This document shows, piece by piece, positions 1 to 10,665 of a stretch of DNA of 64,000 nucleotides. Location of the stretch: positions 12,795,116 through 12,859,115 of the forward strand of contig CM069602.1 of the NCBI GenBank assembly GCA_035771175.1. Reading direction: 5' to 3'. Numbering within the stretch: the first letter of the stretch is position 1; each line of letters opens with the position of its first letter. The notes beneath the pieces were generated by a model. It searched no databases, was not told the DNA's origin, and saw nothing but the letters and a program-made list of their open reading frames with translations. The DNA is from Paratinospora sagittata (Eukaryota; Streptophyta; Magnoliopsida; Ranunculales; Menispermaceae). The translations under genes were made by a program, and so were the position numbers.

Positions 1-5
1 AATAA

Positions 6-203
6 TTAATACACTACATCTCGAACTCTCCTAGGCCAAGTAACCCCAGTTGCATCTTCCCTCAAAATATTAAATAACCCACGGGAAGGGGAAGACAAGA
101 TACACATTCCCCGCATCTTCCCTTGACAATTCCAGATCATAAAATCCATAAAAACAAGATAAAATAGGCTACCCACTCCTACCGAAGACCAAAAAATTGA
201 CAA
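6..203 (-). pseudogene. LINE ORF2 remnant, N- and C-terminal tips fused
   Basis: The frame begins like ORF2 of the right-hand copy (FMDFMIWNCQG, start of the APE-type endonuclease) and passes directly to the ORF2 C-terminus (CILSSPSRGLFNILREDATG). The catalytic domains between are missing. Two or three codons at the join match neither side. The frame stays open through the join by chance, so a 50-65 residue peptide is possible but would have no retrotransposition activity. Confidence 0.8.
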
Positions 204-211
204 GCACGGCT

Positions 212-2002
212 TTAAGAGGAGAACCCTCCATCAACAATATCCATCCTCCCAAGCGATTCATCCTTGTCACTAGGAGCTTCGTTATGCACCCCCACCAGAT
301 TAGCTTTTGTTCCACCAAGTTCCCGCCTACCAATAGGAGGATCTTGATGATGTTCTGGTATCAAATTAGTTGTAGGATGAATACCCTCCATGTTCTCAAC
401 CTGATGCTGGGGATGAGAGACCACCGATTGAGAAATCAGCTGACCTCTATTGGACCCACGCACCACAATATGTTCCTCCGCAGCGGCAGCTTGCTTGGAC
501 TGAGAAGAGATAGAAGTGATGTCATGAGTCAGTAAATTCTTCTTTATTCGAACCGCATTGCTGGTCTCTACAGCCACTTGAGTGCTTGGGCCATTATCCA
601 CTTTCTTAGTATTGTTTTGCACAATGGGTCTTTTCCCTTTACTCTTGACATATTCATTAAGTGATATCCCTGAGCCCATGTGCACGCCAATATCATTGTC
701 AAGATGCGGCCCATCTCGTTGATCACTATCAATATTTTCCTCAGGATTATCCTCAACCGCTAATGTAGCATACCGAGAAATATGTTGCTGAAAACTAGCA
801 TTTTGTTTAGCACCAAGCAGTGGCATATCCCGAGGATCACGTCCAGCTCTCCCACTCTTTTTATTTTCAGTTTTGGTCATACCTCTACGAGATCTTCTAG
901 AGGCCAACATCCATGGTCCATAACTTTCAGTTATTTCCTGATTCACCGGATGCTCAGCCGGCCTAGCTTGAACTCCGACCACATCTCTAACATCTCCGGC
1001 CAGCACTTCCGTCGGTCCACCGTGATGAGGCGACTCTTGGCCCTCATTCTTTGGACAACCATCTTTCCGATGCCCATAACATCCACAATCAAAGCAAATT
1101 AAATGGATCCCCTCGTATTCAATCCGTCGAACCCGACGTCGCAAAGTGAATTTAGACAGAAGTGGCTTGGTTATATCTACCTCCACACATATACGCGCGA
1201 ACTTCCCCCTAGAGACGGTGCTTGTTGCATCATCAATCTTCACCGGACGACCAATACGCGCCCCTACTTTCATGAGGAAGTCATAGTCATAGTATTCAAT
1301 TGGAAGACAAGGGATTCGCACCCACACCAACAATCTATCCATGTTCTCCTGCCCCGGGTCAAAATTAGGATGCCATTGCCGCACTGTCAGATAATGATCA
1401 AAGATCATCCATGGACCCTCAAATTTTGCATACTCATAATCCTCCTTGGAGGCAAACTTGACAAGAAAATAGTCTTGATCAATAGCAACTAATTCAATAG
1501 GAGCTTTCGGACGCCATAAGGCCTTAATCTTACGTAACAGGAATGTAAATCCAATTGTTCTGCCCAACAATTTGATAATAAGTGTCTGTCTCCATGGGAG
1601 ACGTAAGCGTCTCTTCTCCTCCTTGGATATGTGAATGACTGGACACTCGGACTCGGACTCCTCAGCCCCCATCTCTCCTTTATCATCTGAGGTCCAATCC
1701 TCATCGGACGTCTCACCATCATCCATCCGTCCCGTATAGCCCAAAAGTTTGTCTCTAAATGTTGGCAAGGGGACGAACATCCCATTCCCCTCAGCATTCT
1801 CCTTGCATGCCTGAGTCTCCTCCACCATATTTACGTCCGCCATCGGCGTCAAAACCGCTTCCACTCCATCCACATTCATCTTAACTTTTTTGTTACTTCG
1901 TTCAAGCAAATCAGTTTCCTGTTGAGAGCGACTTTGAGGTGTGACCATCAACATCATAGAGGTTGACGACGATTTCAATCCAGTGCACATTGCAGATCTC
2001 AT
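212..2002 (-). CDS. LINE ORF1 protein (DUF4283 and zinc knuckle)
   Basis: Open frame of 596 residues starting at a real ATG (2002-2000). ORF1 proteins of plant L1-type LINEs bind the element RNA and package it. An acidic N-terminal third with Glu/Ser runs is followed by a DUF4283-type domain (FLLRKIKALW through KFASKEDYEYAKFEGPW) and a CCHC zinc knuckle, CFDCGCYGHRKDGC, near residue 300. The C-terminal part is basic and low in complexity. This copy has about 32 N-terminal residues that the right-hand copy lacks, so it defines the true start. It lacks a ten-residue segment (VVDSGHVPAI) that the right-hand copy has near its C-terminus, and two residues of a Glu-Ser repeat. No stop or frameshift is seen. 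Confidence 0.85.
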   Translation of the reverse strand: MRSAMCTGLKSSSTSMMLMVTPQSRSQQETDLLERSNKKVKMNVDGVEAVLTPMADVNMVEETQACKENAEGNGMFVPLPTFRDKLLGYTGRMDDGETSDEDWTSDDKGEMGAEESESECPVIHISKEEKRRLRLPWRQTLIIKLLGRTIGFTFLLRKIKALWRPKAPIELVAIDQDYFLVKFASKEDYEYAKFEGPWMIFDHYLTVRQWHPNFDPGQENMDRLLVWVRIPCLPIEYYDYDFLMKVGARIGRPVKIDDATSTVSRGKFARICVEVDITKPLLSKFTLRRRVRRIEYEGIHLICFDCGCYGHRKDGCPKNEGQESPHHGGPTEVLAGDVRDVVGVQARPAEHPVNQEITESYGPWMLASRRSRRGMTKTENKKSGRAGRDPRDMPLLGAKQNASFQQHISRYATLAVEDNPEENIDSDQRDGPHLDNDIGVHMGSGISLNEYVKSKGKRPIVQNNTKKVDNGPSTQVAVETSNAVRIKKNLLTHDITSISSQSKQAAAAEEHIVVRGSNRGQLISQSVVSHPQHQVENMEGIHPTTNLIPEHHQDPPIGRRELGGTKANLVGVHNEAPSDKDESLGRMDIVDGGFSS

Positions 2003-2315
2003 TCAAGAAGAAAAAAATAAAAAAAGACCTCTGATTTCGATTCAGTGATGACGAAGAAAGATCTCTTTTAATCGAGCCGAAGAAGCTGTCTCAGATCCTT
2101 CGTGGCCGAATCGTCTATACTCGGCGCCGGCGCCCCCACGCTCTGTTTCTACTTCTTCGAGAAACTCGGTAACGACAAGGCTCGTGGAGACGGCGAAAGG
2201 AAGATCGCCGATCCGGCGTACACGTCGTCGGACTCGCCCGATCTCCGATCCGCTATCCGGATCAGCTTTGGAACCTTCGCCGGTTCCGGCAACAACGGTT
2301 CCGATCTCCGATCCG

Positions 2316-2569
2316 CTATATTTCCCCTCTGCAAACCCCGCACCAGTTCCTCTCCACCGAGTGCAGGAAAACCCTCCGATCCGCTATATTTCCCCTCTGC
2401 AAACCCCGCACCAGTTCCTCTCCGCCGAGTGCTATATTTCCCCTCTGCAAACCCCGCACCTAGTGAAATTATTCAACAAGCTAAACCAGCATATGCGATG
2501 TTATAGCTATATTTCCCCTCTGCAAACCCCGCACCAGTTCCTCTCCGCCGAGTGCTATATTTCCCCTTG
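2316..2569 (-). repeat. 48-bp leader repeats of the LINE
   Basis: A 48-bp unit (starting CTATATTTCCCCTCTGC on the + strand) begins at 2316, 2384, 2432, 2507 and 2555. Units 2384-2431 and 2507-2554 are complete. The others are interrupted by 20-46 bp spacers or cut short. They lie upstream of ORF1 on the minus strand, where LINE promoters sit. Several other LINE families have promoter monomers, and these may be the same kind of thing. That role is inferred from position only. Confidence 0.75.
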
Positions 2570-2570
2570 T

Positions 2571-3750
2571 GCCCTAGAAAACATGTTTGACTCTTTTTTT
2601 TGAACAAAGTGGTCCATAAAGTGATGATGATGCATTAATAAGACATAGATGAAGTATATATTACATTAACAATATCTAAACGAATATATTGATGTATGTA
2701 TTGTGTCATTTTGATGATGGGTTATACAATTATGATATTAATTGGAGGAGATATGTTTTAATTCTTGTAGGGGAACATTTTTTTTTGTTGGAAATTAAAC
2801 TATATATCAATATGTGTAGACACATTACAATTAATAACTAAAGTAAATTTATTAACACTAGTTAACACTTAACATTTCTCAATAAACACTCAGGGAAGTT
2901 ACTTCATTGGACACAGAATTCATAAGTTCAGATTTGAAAATAATTTATTTGAGATTATAAAATAAATAAATTTAAACACATATTTTTATTTATTATTTTT
3001 TAAAAATAAATTATTTTCTAACTATTTTTAAGTTAAATGGCGATTGGGACACTCAGCCGATAAATTCAGTTGGTGTACGAAAAATGTCAAGTTCGTAAAA
3101 TCATCCTAAAGGCGATACATTACATGTGACTCTATGATGATCCAAGGAACTTGATGTTAAAAGTGTATTGGCCGAGTTAGCCAACTTATTAATCTACGCA
3201 TCATTTTTCATTAAAATTTGATACACTAATTAATTTTTCATGTTAGAATCACAAACTAAATCACATGTAAATTTTAGGGTGAGTGTGAGATGAGATTTGG
3301 ATAAAATTTTTTATATTAAAAAATTTGAAATCACATAAATTTTATTTGGTTTGAACGAATTAAAAAATAAATTTTTACCTTTTGTAAAAAAAAAAAAGTT
3401 AATTTTAGGAATCGGTGAAATATCATTTTTAAAATTTTTTATTTTTTAATAAAATTTAAATTTTTGGATCATCAACCAACCCTATTTAATTTAAGAAAGA
3501 TAAAGCTAAGTCAACGGTAGTCAAAACCCTGAAAGTGACCCTCAAAAGCCCGGGCCCTAGATACCTAGACCAACTCCAGGACCGCAACATCACCACCCTT
3601 TCTCTTAAAATTTCTCATTATTTTTTATTTTTAAATAAATAAAGAAATCTCTTATTACAGACTAACCACCCCAGAGCACGATGCTCCGATATATCTTTCT
3701 ATCTATAATTTGTACACACTTGAAGTCGGTGTCGCCGTGTCGGCTCTCTC
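2571..3750. other. AT-rich intergenic DNA upstream of XXT5
   Basis: No coding region is supported. The stretch is AT-rich with poly-A and poly-T runs and probably holds the XXT5 promoter, but I cannot assign a start site or a clear TATA box. Confidence 0.5.
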
Positions 3751-3775
3751 CTTCTTCTTCTTCTTCTTCTTCTTC
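3751..3775 (+). repeat. (CTT)n microsatellite in XXT5 leader
   Basis: About eight CTT units some 80 bp upstream of the XXT5 ATG. Pyrimidine-rich CTT tracts are common in plant 5' untranslated regions; any effect on expression is unknown. Confidence 0.8.
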
Positions 3776-3857
3776 ATGATCTAATAACACCTTCTGAAAT
3801 GAACCAAATTTGCATTTGCTAGAGTTTACATTTTTCCCTCACCAATTCTCCAAAAAA

Positions 3858-5240
3858 ATGTCTACAAAGAGAGCCGGCACCGGCGCCGGTCTTCCGACTA
3901 CCGCCACGACCGGCAGACTGAGCACCGGAAGCCGCACATCTTCCGTCGTGCCACGTGGCCGGCAGATCTACAAGACCTTCAACAACCTCAAGATCACCAT
4001 CCTCTGCGGCTTCGTCACCATTCTCGTCCTCCGCGGCACCATCGGCGTCGGCAACCTCGGCGGCGGATCCTCCGACGTCAACTCCGAAAACCAGCGTATC
4101 ATCGAGGAAACCAACCGGATCCTAGCGGAGATCCGGTCCGACGGCGAACCGGACGACGATCCGACCGATTCGTCCGAGTTTGCAAACCCTAACCCAAATG
4201 CAACGAAGACGACGAAACCGTATACTCTTGGCCCTAAGATTTCTAATTGGAATCAAGAAAGGAAGATCTGGTTAGATTCTCACCCTGAGTTCCCAACTTT
4301 TGTTAATGGAAAACCTAGAATTCTGCTTGTTACCGGATCTCCGCCGAATCCGTGCGATAACGCGATTGGCGATCATTATTTGTTGAAATCGATCAAGAAC
4401 AAGATCGATTACTGCAGGCTTCACGGAATCGAGATCGTGTACAATCTCGCGCATCTGGATAAGGAGCTCGCCGGGTACTGGGCGAAGCTGCCGTTGATCC
4501 GACGGCTTATGCTGTCGCATCCGGAGGTGGAGTGGATCTGGTGGATGGACAGTGATGCGTTGTTTACGGATATGGTGTTTGAGATTCCGGTTTCCAAGTA
4601 CAAGGATTACAATTTGGTTGTTCATGGATATCCGGATTTGATGTTTAATCAGAAGTCTTGGATCGCTTTGAATACTGGTAGCTTTTTGTTTAGGAATTGC
4701 CAGTGGTCTTTGGATTTGTTGGATGCTTGGGCCCCAATGGGGCCTAAAGGGCCGATACGCGATGAGGCCGGGAAGATCTTGACGGCGAATTTGAAGGGAA
4801 GGCCGGCATTTGAGGCGGACGATCAGTCTGCATTGATTTACTTGTTGATTTCAAAGAAGGATGAGTGGATGGATAAGGTGTTCCTTGAGAATTCTTATTA
4901 TTTGCATGGGTACTGGGCTGGATTGGTGGATCGGTACGAGGAGATGATTGATAAGTATCATCCGGGATTCGGAGACGAGAGGTGGCCCTTTGTGACACAT
5001 TTTGTGGGTTGCAAGCCCTGTGGGAGCTATGGGGATTACCCAGTTGAGAGGTGTTTGACTAGCATGGAGAGGGCATTTAATTTTGCGGATAATCAGGTTC
5101 TTAAGTTATATGGGTTTAGGCACAGGGGGTTGCTGAGTCCCAAGATTAAGCGGATAAGGAATGAGACGACGACTCCTCTGGAATATGTAGATCGGTTTGA
5201 TATACGACGAGGAGGCAGTGGATCGAGAGACCATGAGTGA
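3858..5240 (+). CDS. XXT5: Xyloglucan 6-xylosyltransferase, GT34 family (XXT5-like)
   Basis: A 460-residue type II Golgi enzyme that transfers xylose from UDP-xylose to the glucan backbone of xyloglucan. The cytosolic N-terminus is rich in Gly, Thr and Arg. One membrane anchor lies near residues 44-62 (LKITILCGFVTILVLRGTI). A stem follows (IIEETNRILAEIRSD), then the GT34 catalytic domain from about residue 130 with the metal-binding DSD motif at residues 231-233 (WWMDSDALF). Other conserved blocks are GDHYLLKSIKNKIDYCRLHG, FEADDQSAL and THFVGCKPCGSYGDYP. The stem and anchor match Arabidopsis XXT5 much better than XXT1 or XXT2. The frame is open upstream to 3810 but has no ATG there; the ATG at 3858 gives a length close to Arabidopsis XXT5 (about 457). 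There is no intron. GC content is markedly higher in the first 500 bases. Confidence 0.95.
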   Translation: MSTKRAGTGAGLPTTATTGRLSTGSRTSSVVPRGRQIYKTFNNLKITILCGFVTILVLRGTIGVGNLGGGSSDVNSENQRIIEETNRILAEIRSDGEPDDDPTDSSEFANPNPNATKTTKPYTLGPKISNWNQERKIWLDSHPEFPTFVNGKPRILLVTGSPPNPCDNAIGDHYLLKSIKNKIDYCRLHGIEIVYNLAHLDKELAGYWAKLPLIRRLMLSHPEVEWIWWMDSDALFTDMVFEIPVSKYKDYNLVVHGYPDLMFNQKSWIALNTGSFLFRNCQWSLDLLDAWAPMGPKGPIRDEAGKILTANLKGRPAFEADDQSALIYLLISKKDEWMDKVFLENSYYLHGYWAGLVDRYEEMIDKYHPGFGDERWPFVTHFVGCKPCGSYGDYPVERCLTSMERAFNFADNQVLKLYGFRHRGLLSPKIKRIRNETTTPLEYVDRFDIRRGGSGSRDHE

Positions 5241-8200
5241 GTGAGTAAAATCTGCTTGCTTCCTTCTATGTGATAATTTTGAATGTAATGTAATTCTTAG
5301 TCAGTTCAGTTCAATTTCAACTTGATAGAAACTTAGAGCAAATGGGCTTTGTTTCTTCACTTCTTGTGATACTGCTTTTGATGAGAAAAACAAAAGTGGA
5401 ATTCTTTTATCTTGTTGGATTTACAGTATTCTTCCTATCATGTTGGTATAATCCAAGAAGAAAATATTGTGCACTTTATTGATTGTACGCTAGGGTCTCT
5501 TTGTTTATCTTAGACCATTTACTGATTCTTTTTCTTCTTATGTTTATTCTTCGACTTGTCATTCAGTTTGTTTTTTTCAGTGCATCTCCAGTTGAAGTTA
5601 TTGTTAGTTTGTTCTCTAAACTTAAAGATGAGCAATCAGAATTTTTAAATTGATCTTGGATTGTTAATAAAAGTTAGATTCTTTTCATTTTCTGATAAAA
5701 AAAAGTTAGATTCTTTTCATGTGGCATGTAAGATGGCATGGCATCATCCAATGACTTACACATGGAACAACAGCAATGATTTGATGGTTAAATGAATTGG
5801 ATCTATAGTGATCAAATTTTGGGAGTATTTGGTATCAGTGAAAGATATTATAGAAGTATAAAACTCATTATAAAAAAAGTATAATTAATGTATAATTCTC
5901 GTTATTTCAATTATAAAAGTGATTATGTTTCCCTGGCAAGCATCAGAAACATGCTAAGAAGGATTTGATATATTGTAGGTGTTGGGTTGTATGTTTTCAA
6001 AAATATCACACCGATCGGCCCAATGCAAATCCAAACCTTTCTTGTTCGGTTCAAATTTATTGTGTTGATTAACAGTTTAGTTTGTAATTTTAGAAACCGA
6101 TTACCTTCAGTTTGGTTGTTTTGTAAATTTAAATCTGATTACCTTCAGTTTGGGGTTTACTTGAAGCTACTCGATTGAACTGTGACCAACCTTGTTTTTT
6201 TCAATTTTTGCAACAACTTTGAACTGCTTGCACTGACAGGTTATACATTGCACTAACAATGAAAGTGAATTGTGCACAAGGTAATCCATTCTCTTTCTCA
6301 TATGTCTGTACCATCTCTCATATTGGTTAGAAGGCTTTCTGAACCTTGAAGGAGAATCTATTTTCCCTTTCTGAGATTTCAAAAATCTTGTTCCCTTGAT
6401 AGATGTTTATGGCGTTGGTTGGATCTATGTAAGATTGTTCTTTTGTTGCCCGTTTCATTTCTTCTTCAATAATATTTTCTTTGCTTATTATATAAAAAAC
6501 ACTGAAAGAGGACCGTCGATTTTCATGCTTAGTATCTATCCTCAAAAGATTTAGGTAGTGTTTGTTAACTCTTTCTAACGAATGTAATTTTTACTACTGT
6601 ACTTTAAGATGAACCTCTATTTGTATTAGAGGTTATGCCCGTGCTTTAATTAGAGGTAGAAAAAATTAAAATATTTACCTAAAAATAATTCTTTCATTAT
6701 CCTCAAGTGTTTTAAGAGGTTGCTAGTAAAGTATTTAACAAACACCACCTTAATGTCCTTTAGAAGTTGGAGCAGATTCAGTGGTCAATGTTTCTTCTTA
6801 GTCTCACTTGTATATGCTAGGTTAGTTCTTCAATTGCCTTCCATGTTGTAAACCTTAAAATTGTTTTTAAAATGCAATTTTTGATGAAACTCTAGAGCTA
6901 TTTGGTGGTGGTTTGCTGCAGCTATTGTCCCTGCCCTTTTCAATGAAAATTGGACATTTTGGATTGCAGTAGTTTTCATGTGGTTTATGGATCTCTGTCA
7001 AGAAAATTTTATGTAGATGTAGTTTAGGTATTTGCGCCCCTCTTGGATGTCATTTCTTCTTATTGGACATGCTGCATTTGTTCTTTTGATAATTCCCATG
7101 TTGTACCGTTGGAACAATCTATGTGCTTATTGTTAGATTGCACATTTGATGGTCTTGGGACTTCTTGAGCCTTGTCTGTAGAGCTCGATACTAGCAGATG
7201 ACATGTGGAGTACTAATGGATGAGCTAGACTGGGGAAATACCAAGACTAATTTGGAGATCTTTATATGGAAGAGCAAGACATGTGTAGTTGATCCTAGAC
7301 ATTTAGTGCTCACGTCATTTTTATCATGGCTATTGTCATTGTTGCGGCTTTTGCTGTTATGTTATGAATGTTTAGGGTGGAAACATGCCTTTAGTCTGCA
7401 ACTTGGTATTGGACCTACTGGTAGGATATCTGCTGTTACCAATCTTCTTTTCTCTTGTTTCATCCTTCTTATCAAGCTGAAGCGGAGTGCATAAACTAGA
7501 TGATATTTTCTCTTTGAAGGTGAAGGGCCTGGTAGTGCTAGATTCCTAAATGTCCATTATGAATTCTTACTAGTTAGTACAATGAATGATATAAATATGT
7601 AGTGAGAAATAGTTCATTTCATGTCAGGCAGGCCTCGGAACCAAAAACTCGGTGATTGTGTGGTAAAAATTTCAGTTCAGAGTTCCTTTTGTTCAGTAAT
7701 GCATTTTGTGGGTCATGAACACCGGATGTTGTAATTTTCATTTTGTACTTGATCTGAATAACTTGCATCTTAGACATTGATTTGCTACTTTAGTGTCAAC
7801 TCCTTGGCCAATACCTTTTTAGTCCCTTTAGCATTGCCCGTCCTTCATTAGTGCAAATTCCATTGAGAGTTCATTATTTACTGTAGGATGTAGAAACTGT
7901 TTGCTTTTGCATCCTATTTGCAGGCATCACTGAAAATTTTAAGCTTGAGTTTATATCTGAAACTTAATGGTAATGCCCTTTCTCAAGTGTTGAAAACATT
8001 TGTAGGATGGGATTAAGCCATGACGGTGCCAACTCTAAGTTGGCATGGATGTGGCCATGTAGGCACGGAATAAACGTGAATTAAAACCATCTACCTTTAC
8101 CTTCTCCGTCTTTTCATTTATTTTGTTTTTGCTACAACAACAGCTTAGAGCTTGAGCCTCATCTTAGAAAAGGGAAAGAGAGAGAGTATAGAGCATCTGC

Positions 8201-8247
8201 AATTACAAGATAATAGGAGGCCCACCCCTTTATTCTATAATTTCGTT
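5241..8247. other. Intergenic DNA downstream of XXT5
   Basis: The first 200-300 bases probably hold the XXT5 3' untranslated region. The rest is T-rich with only short frames. A 98-codon frame at 7198-7494 matches no family I recognise and is not called. No RNA gene or intact mobile element is seen. Confidence 0.5.
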
Positions 8248-8580
8248 TGTTGTAAATATATTTGAATATTACCACTTAATATTTTATAACCCTTAAGTGT
8301 GATGAAAATAACTTTGTAATCTCTTCATATTCATTATATTGACTTTGTAACCAACATTTTATTTATATGTTGTAAATGTAATTTAACACATTCATTATGA
8401 CCATGAGCCTATATAAAGGGGTGTTTGAGTTGCAAACAATACACAAGATATACACAAATCTAGCTCAAGTTGCTAGATTAATGTGAAAATAAAATCTCTC
8501 TCTCATTTCTCTATTTCTTCTCTCAAGCACGTCTCCTTTTATATTTGATTATTTGTAATGGTTCTTTTATTTATTTTTCA
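8248..8580 (+). mobile_element. Possible copia-type LTR with adjacent primer-binding-like site
   Basis: The stretch starts TGTTGTAAAT and ends TTTTTCA, giving TG...CA ends. It holds a TATA box (CTATATAAAGG near 8410) followed by a CT-rich leader. Directly after comes ACATGTTATCAATACG, which resembles the ACACGTTATCAGCACG seen after the 5' LTR of many plant copia elements. I find no second LTR and no readable gag or pol, so the element would be old and decayed. The call rests on layout alone. Confidence 0.45.
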
Positions 8581-10325
8581 ACATGTTATCAATACGAAAG
8601 TTCTGAAAATTGAAGTAGATTATTTGTTTAAGTAGAAAAGGTATATTGGTTGTAAGATTATATATCTTATTTTTTTATTTGATATTGAATTATTTTATAT
8701 TGTCATTATTTTATATTTTGTTTAGCCTCAAGCTATGTAGAAAAATCATATGCTTAAAGCTATATTATTATATTTTGATTCATATGACAAAAAAGTGTGA
8801 AGAAAATATTTTATAGTTTAAAGCTATAAAGAAAAAAAATTATAGTCGAAAGCTAGACTGGGAAGATTATTATAGTTGATTGCATTTGAAGTTGTAACAC
8901 CAACGAGATGTAAATATTGTGATATTTGATTCAAAAATTTTTATGATCAAATGCACCGAAGTTGCAAAATTAAAGTTATATGGAAAAAAAATGAAGAAGA
9001 CATTATTTTATACCTTTAATACGTTCATGAAGTAGTAAAATAAAGAGTGTTGAAGTTTTCTCAAGAAAAAGGTTATGATGAAAAATTACATGTTGAAAAA
9101 AAAAATTGTGATGAAAAATCAGATGTATTTTCAAGAAAATGATTATAATGAAAAATTACTAAGTTTGTCTAGCTGATTGTATATCATTCTTGAATAAATG
9201 ATTTTTTTTATTAATGATCATAAATAAAAAAATTAATTTACAAAGGTTATGATCATCATGAATGTGAAATTAATATGACCATGATCATGAATGTTAAAAA
9301 TAAATATGACAAAGGCTATAATTATGGATGAGAAATGAATATGATAAAGACCATGAGAATAGATAAAAAAAAATGTCATGGTCCGGTAACAAAATTAATA
9401 TGACAAAAGTCATAATTGAGATTATTACAGAAAAATTATGATGGTTATAATTTTTGAAAATATAATTATAGTCATATATTTCAAGTATATTTATTATTCC
9501 ATTAAAGTGGAATGATATAATTATTGCAACACAAAGAAAGTGAAAAGGTTTATGAAATAAATCAATGATTAAGTATAAAATGTTTGCATTATATATGAAA
9601 TAAAAAGGTCATTGGTTGGATACATGTATCACCAAAAAATTGATCTTTATTAAGTCTCAATAAAGAAAAATAGGTTGGAAAAAATTGTTGATGGCTCTTA
9701 AAGAGCAGTTAGTATATTGGCAAATGAAACAATATTTATAGTGGTAGTTAATGTCAAATTATAAGATCAATTGAATTATATTTTGATCGGGAATCATGGG
9801 TTCTTTGACACAAATATATTTATATTTTGACATAAATAGCCAAGTTTGAGATACGTCAATGATATTTTAACTAATGATATAGATGGCTAAATTTTGGGAA
9901 CCGTGCTTTAAATAATAACATAATTGGGCAATGTACAGTGAAACAATTTTCTTGCCATTAGGAGGAGAAAAACTAATTTCAAAATAATGGCATATAAATT
10001 TTCTATGCAATATGAGCTAATATAAATTAGTTTCCCCACCATTATGGGAGAAAAGTCAAAACAAGTTTTTGATGTGCAAATTGCTAAAATACAAATATGA
10101 GGTTATATGAACAAGAGACTCAAAGGAGAAGTCGAAAATGAATTATAAGTGTTCTCATAATCAATCGCATATGTGCAAAATAATGCAGATCAATTCATAT
10201 GCATTATTTTGTTGATGAAGTCCTTGAAGGAGAAATTGTTTGTGTTACCATATGAATTGTTTATGCATTTGTAACGCTTGAAGCGTGATTGACTGGTCAA
10301 ATAAAATCAAGGGACATAAAAAAAA

Positions 10326-10659
10326 TATTTCTAAAGAGGAATAAAATATTAAAAAATAAATATCTTATGAAGATGTATGGATTGATAATTAAATATTTCT
10401 TTAATAGAAAAAAAATATATTTAATGAAGAAACATATATAATTATCTCTTCGTTTGAGAAATATGTATTTCATGAAGAAGAATAAATTGAGAAATGAATG
10501 TCTATGAAATAGACATAAAAAATCTCTTGAAGAGGTATAAAATATGAAATAAATATTATCTGAAGATAAATAAATTTAATATAAATGTCCAATAAAGGGA
10601 CATAATTATGTTTTGAAAATATATGAATTTCAAGAATTAATATTCCTAAAGAAGGAATA
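10326..10659. repeat. Series of short perfect hairpins
   Basis: Short inverted repeats with 3-7 nt loops follow each other every 30-60 bp. They lie at 10362-10374 (ATCTT/AAGAT), 10396-10410 (TTTCT/AGAAA), 10498-10516 (ATGTCTAT/ATAGACAT), 10524-10534 (CTCTT/AAGAG), 10557-10568 (TATCT/AGATA), 10585-10603 (ATGTCC/GGACAT) and 10641-10659 (TATTCC/GGAATA). One imperfect hairpin is at 10326-10343. The stems differ in sequence while the AT-rich spacers look alike. Confidence 0.75.
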
Positions 10660-10660
10660 A
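10648..10660. repeat. Target-site duplication, 5' copy (LINE)
   Basis: AAAGAAGGAATAA is repeated exactly at 16632-16644 after the poly-A tail. These 13 bp fix the limits of the LINE insertion. Confidence 0.9.
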
Positions 10661-10665
10661 CTGAT

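Larger units (their letters stand above)
1..2570 (-). mobile_element. L1-type LINE, internally deleted copy
   Basis: A minus-strand non-LTR retrotransposon from the same family as the copy at 10661-16634. Read on the minus strand it has a leader with tandem repeats (2569 back to 2003), an open ORF1 (2002-212) and the first ~28 codons of ORF2. The sequence then jumps to the last ~45 codons of ORF2, so about 4 kb with endonuclease, reverse transcriptase and most of RNase H is gone. The 3' end lies at or beyond the window start, so no poly-A tail or target duplication can be checked. The 5' limit near 2570 is judged from the end of the leader repeats. The element cannot move by itself but could in principle still make ORF1 protein. 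Confidence 0.85.
8581..10660 (+). mobile_element. Decayed AT-rich internal region of a copia-like element
   Basis: About 2 kb of very AT-rich DNA without usable frames between the putative LTR and the LINE insertion. It is rich in short inverted repeats such as ATGACCATGATCATG and TATGACAAAAGTCATA, which become a regular series after 10320. It probably continues beyond the LINE to about 17450. No protein domain can be read from it. Confidence 0.4.

Noticed and set aside
3810..3857. Upstream extension of the XXT5 frame
   Set aside because: It starts with TTG, not ATG, and the 16 extra codons do not look like the start of GT34 proteins; ATG 3858 fits the family length.
7198..7494. 98-codon frame downstream of XXT5
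   Set aside because: No motif or family resemblance, composition like the surrounding T-rich DNA, and the hydrophobic stretch is explained by T-rich codons.
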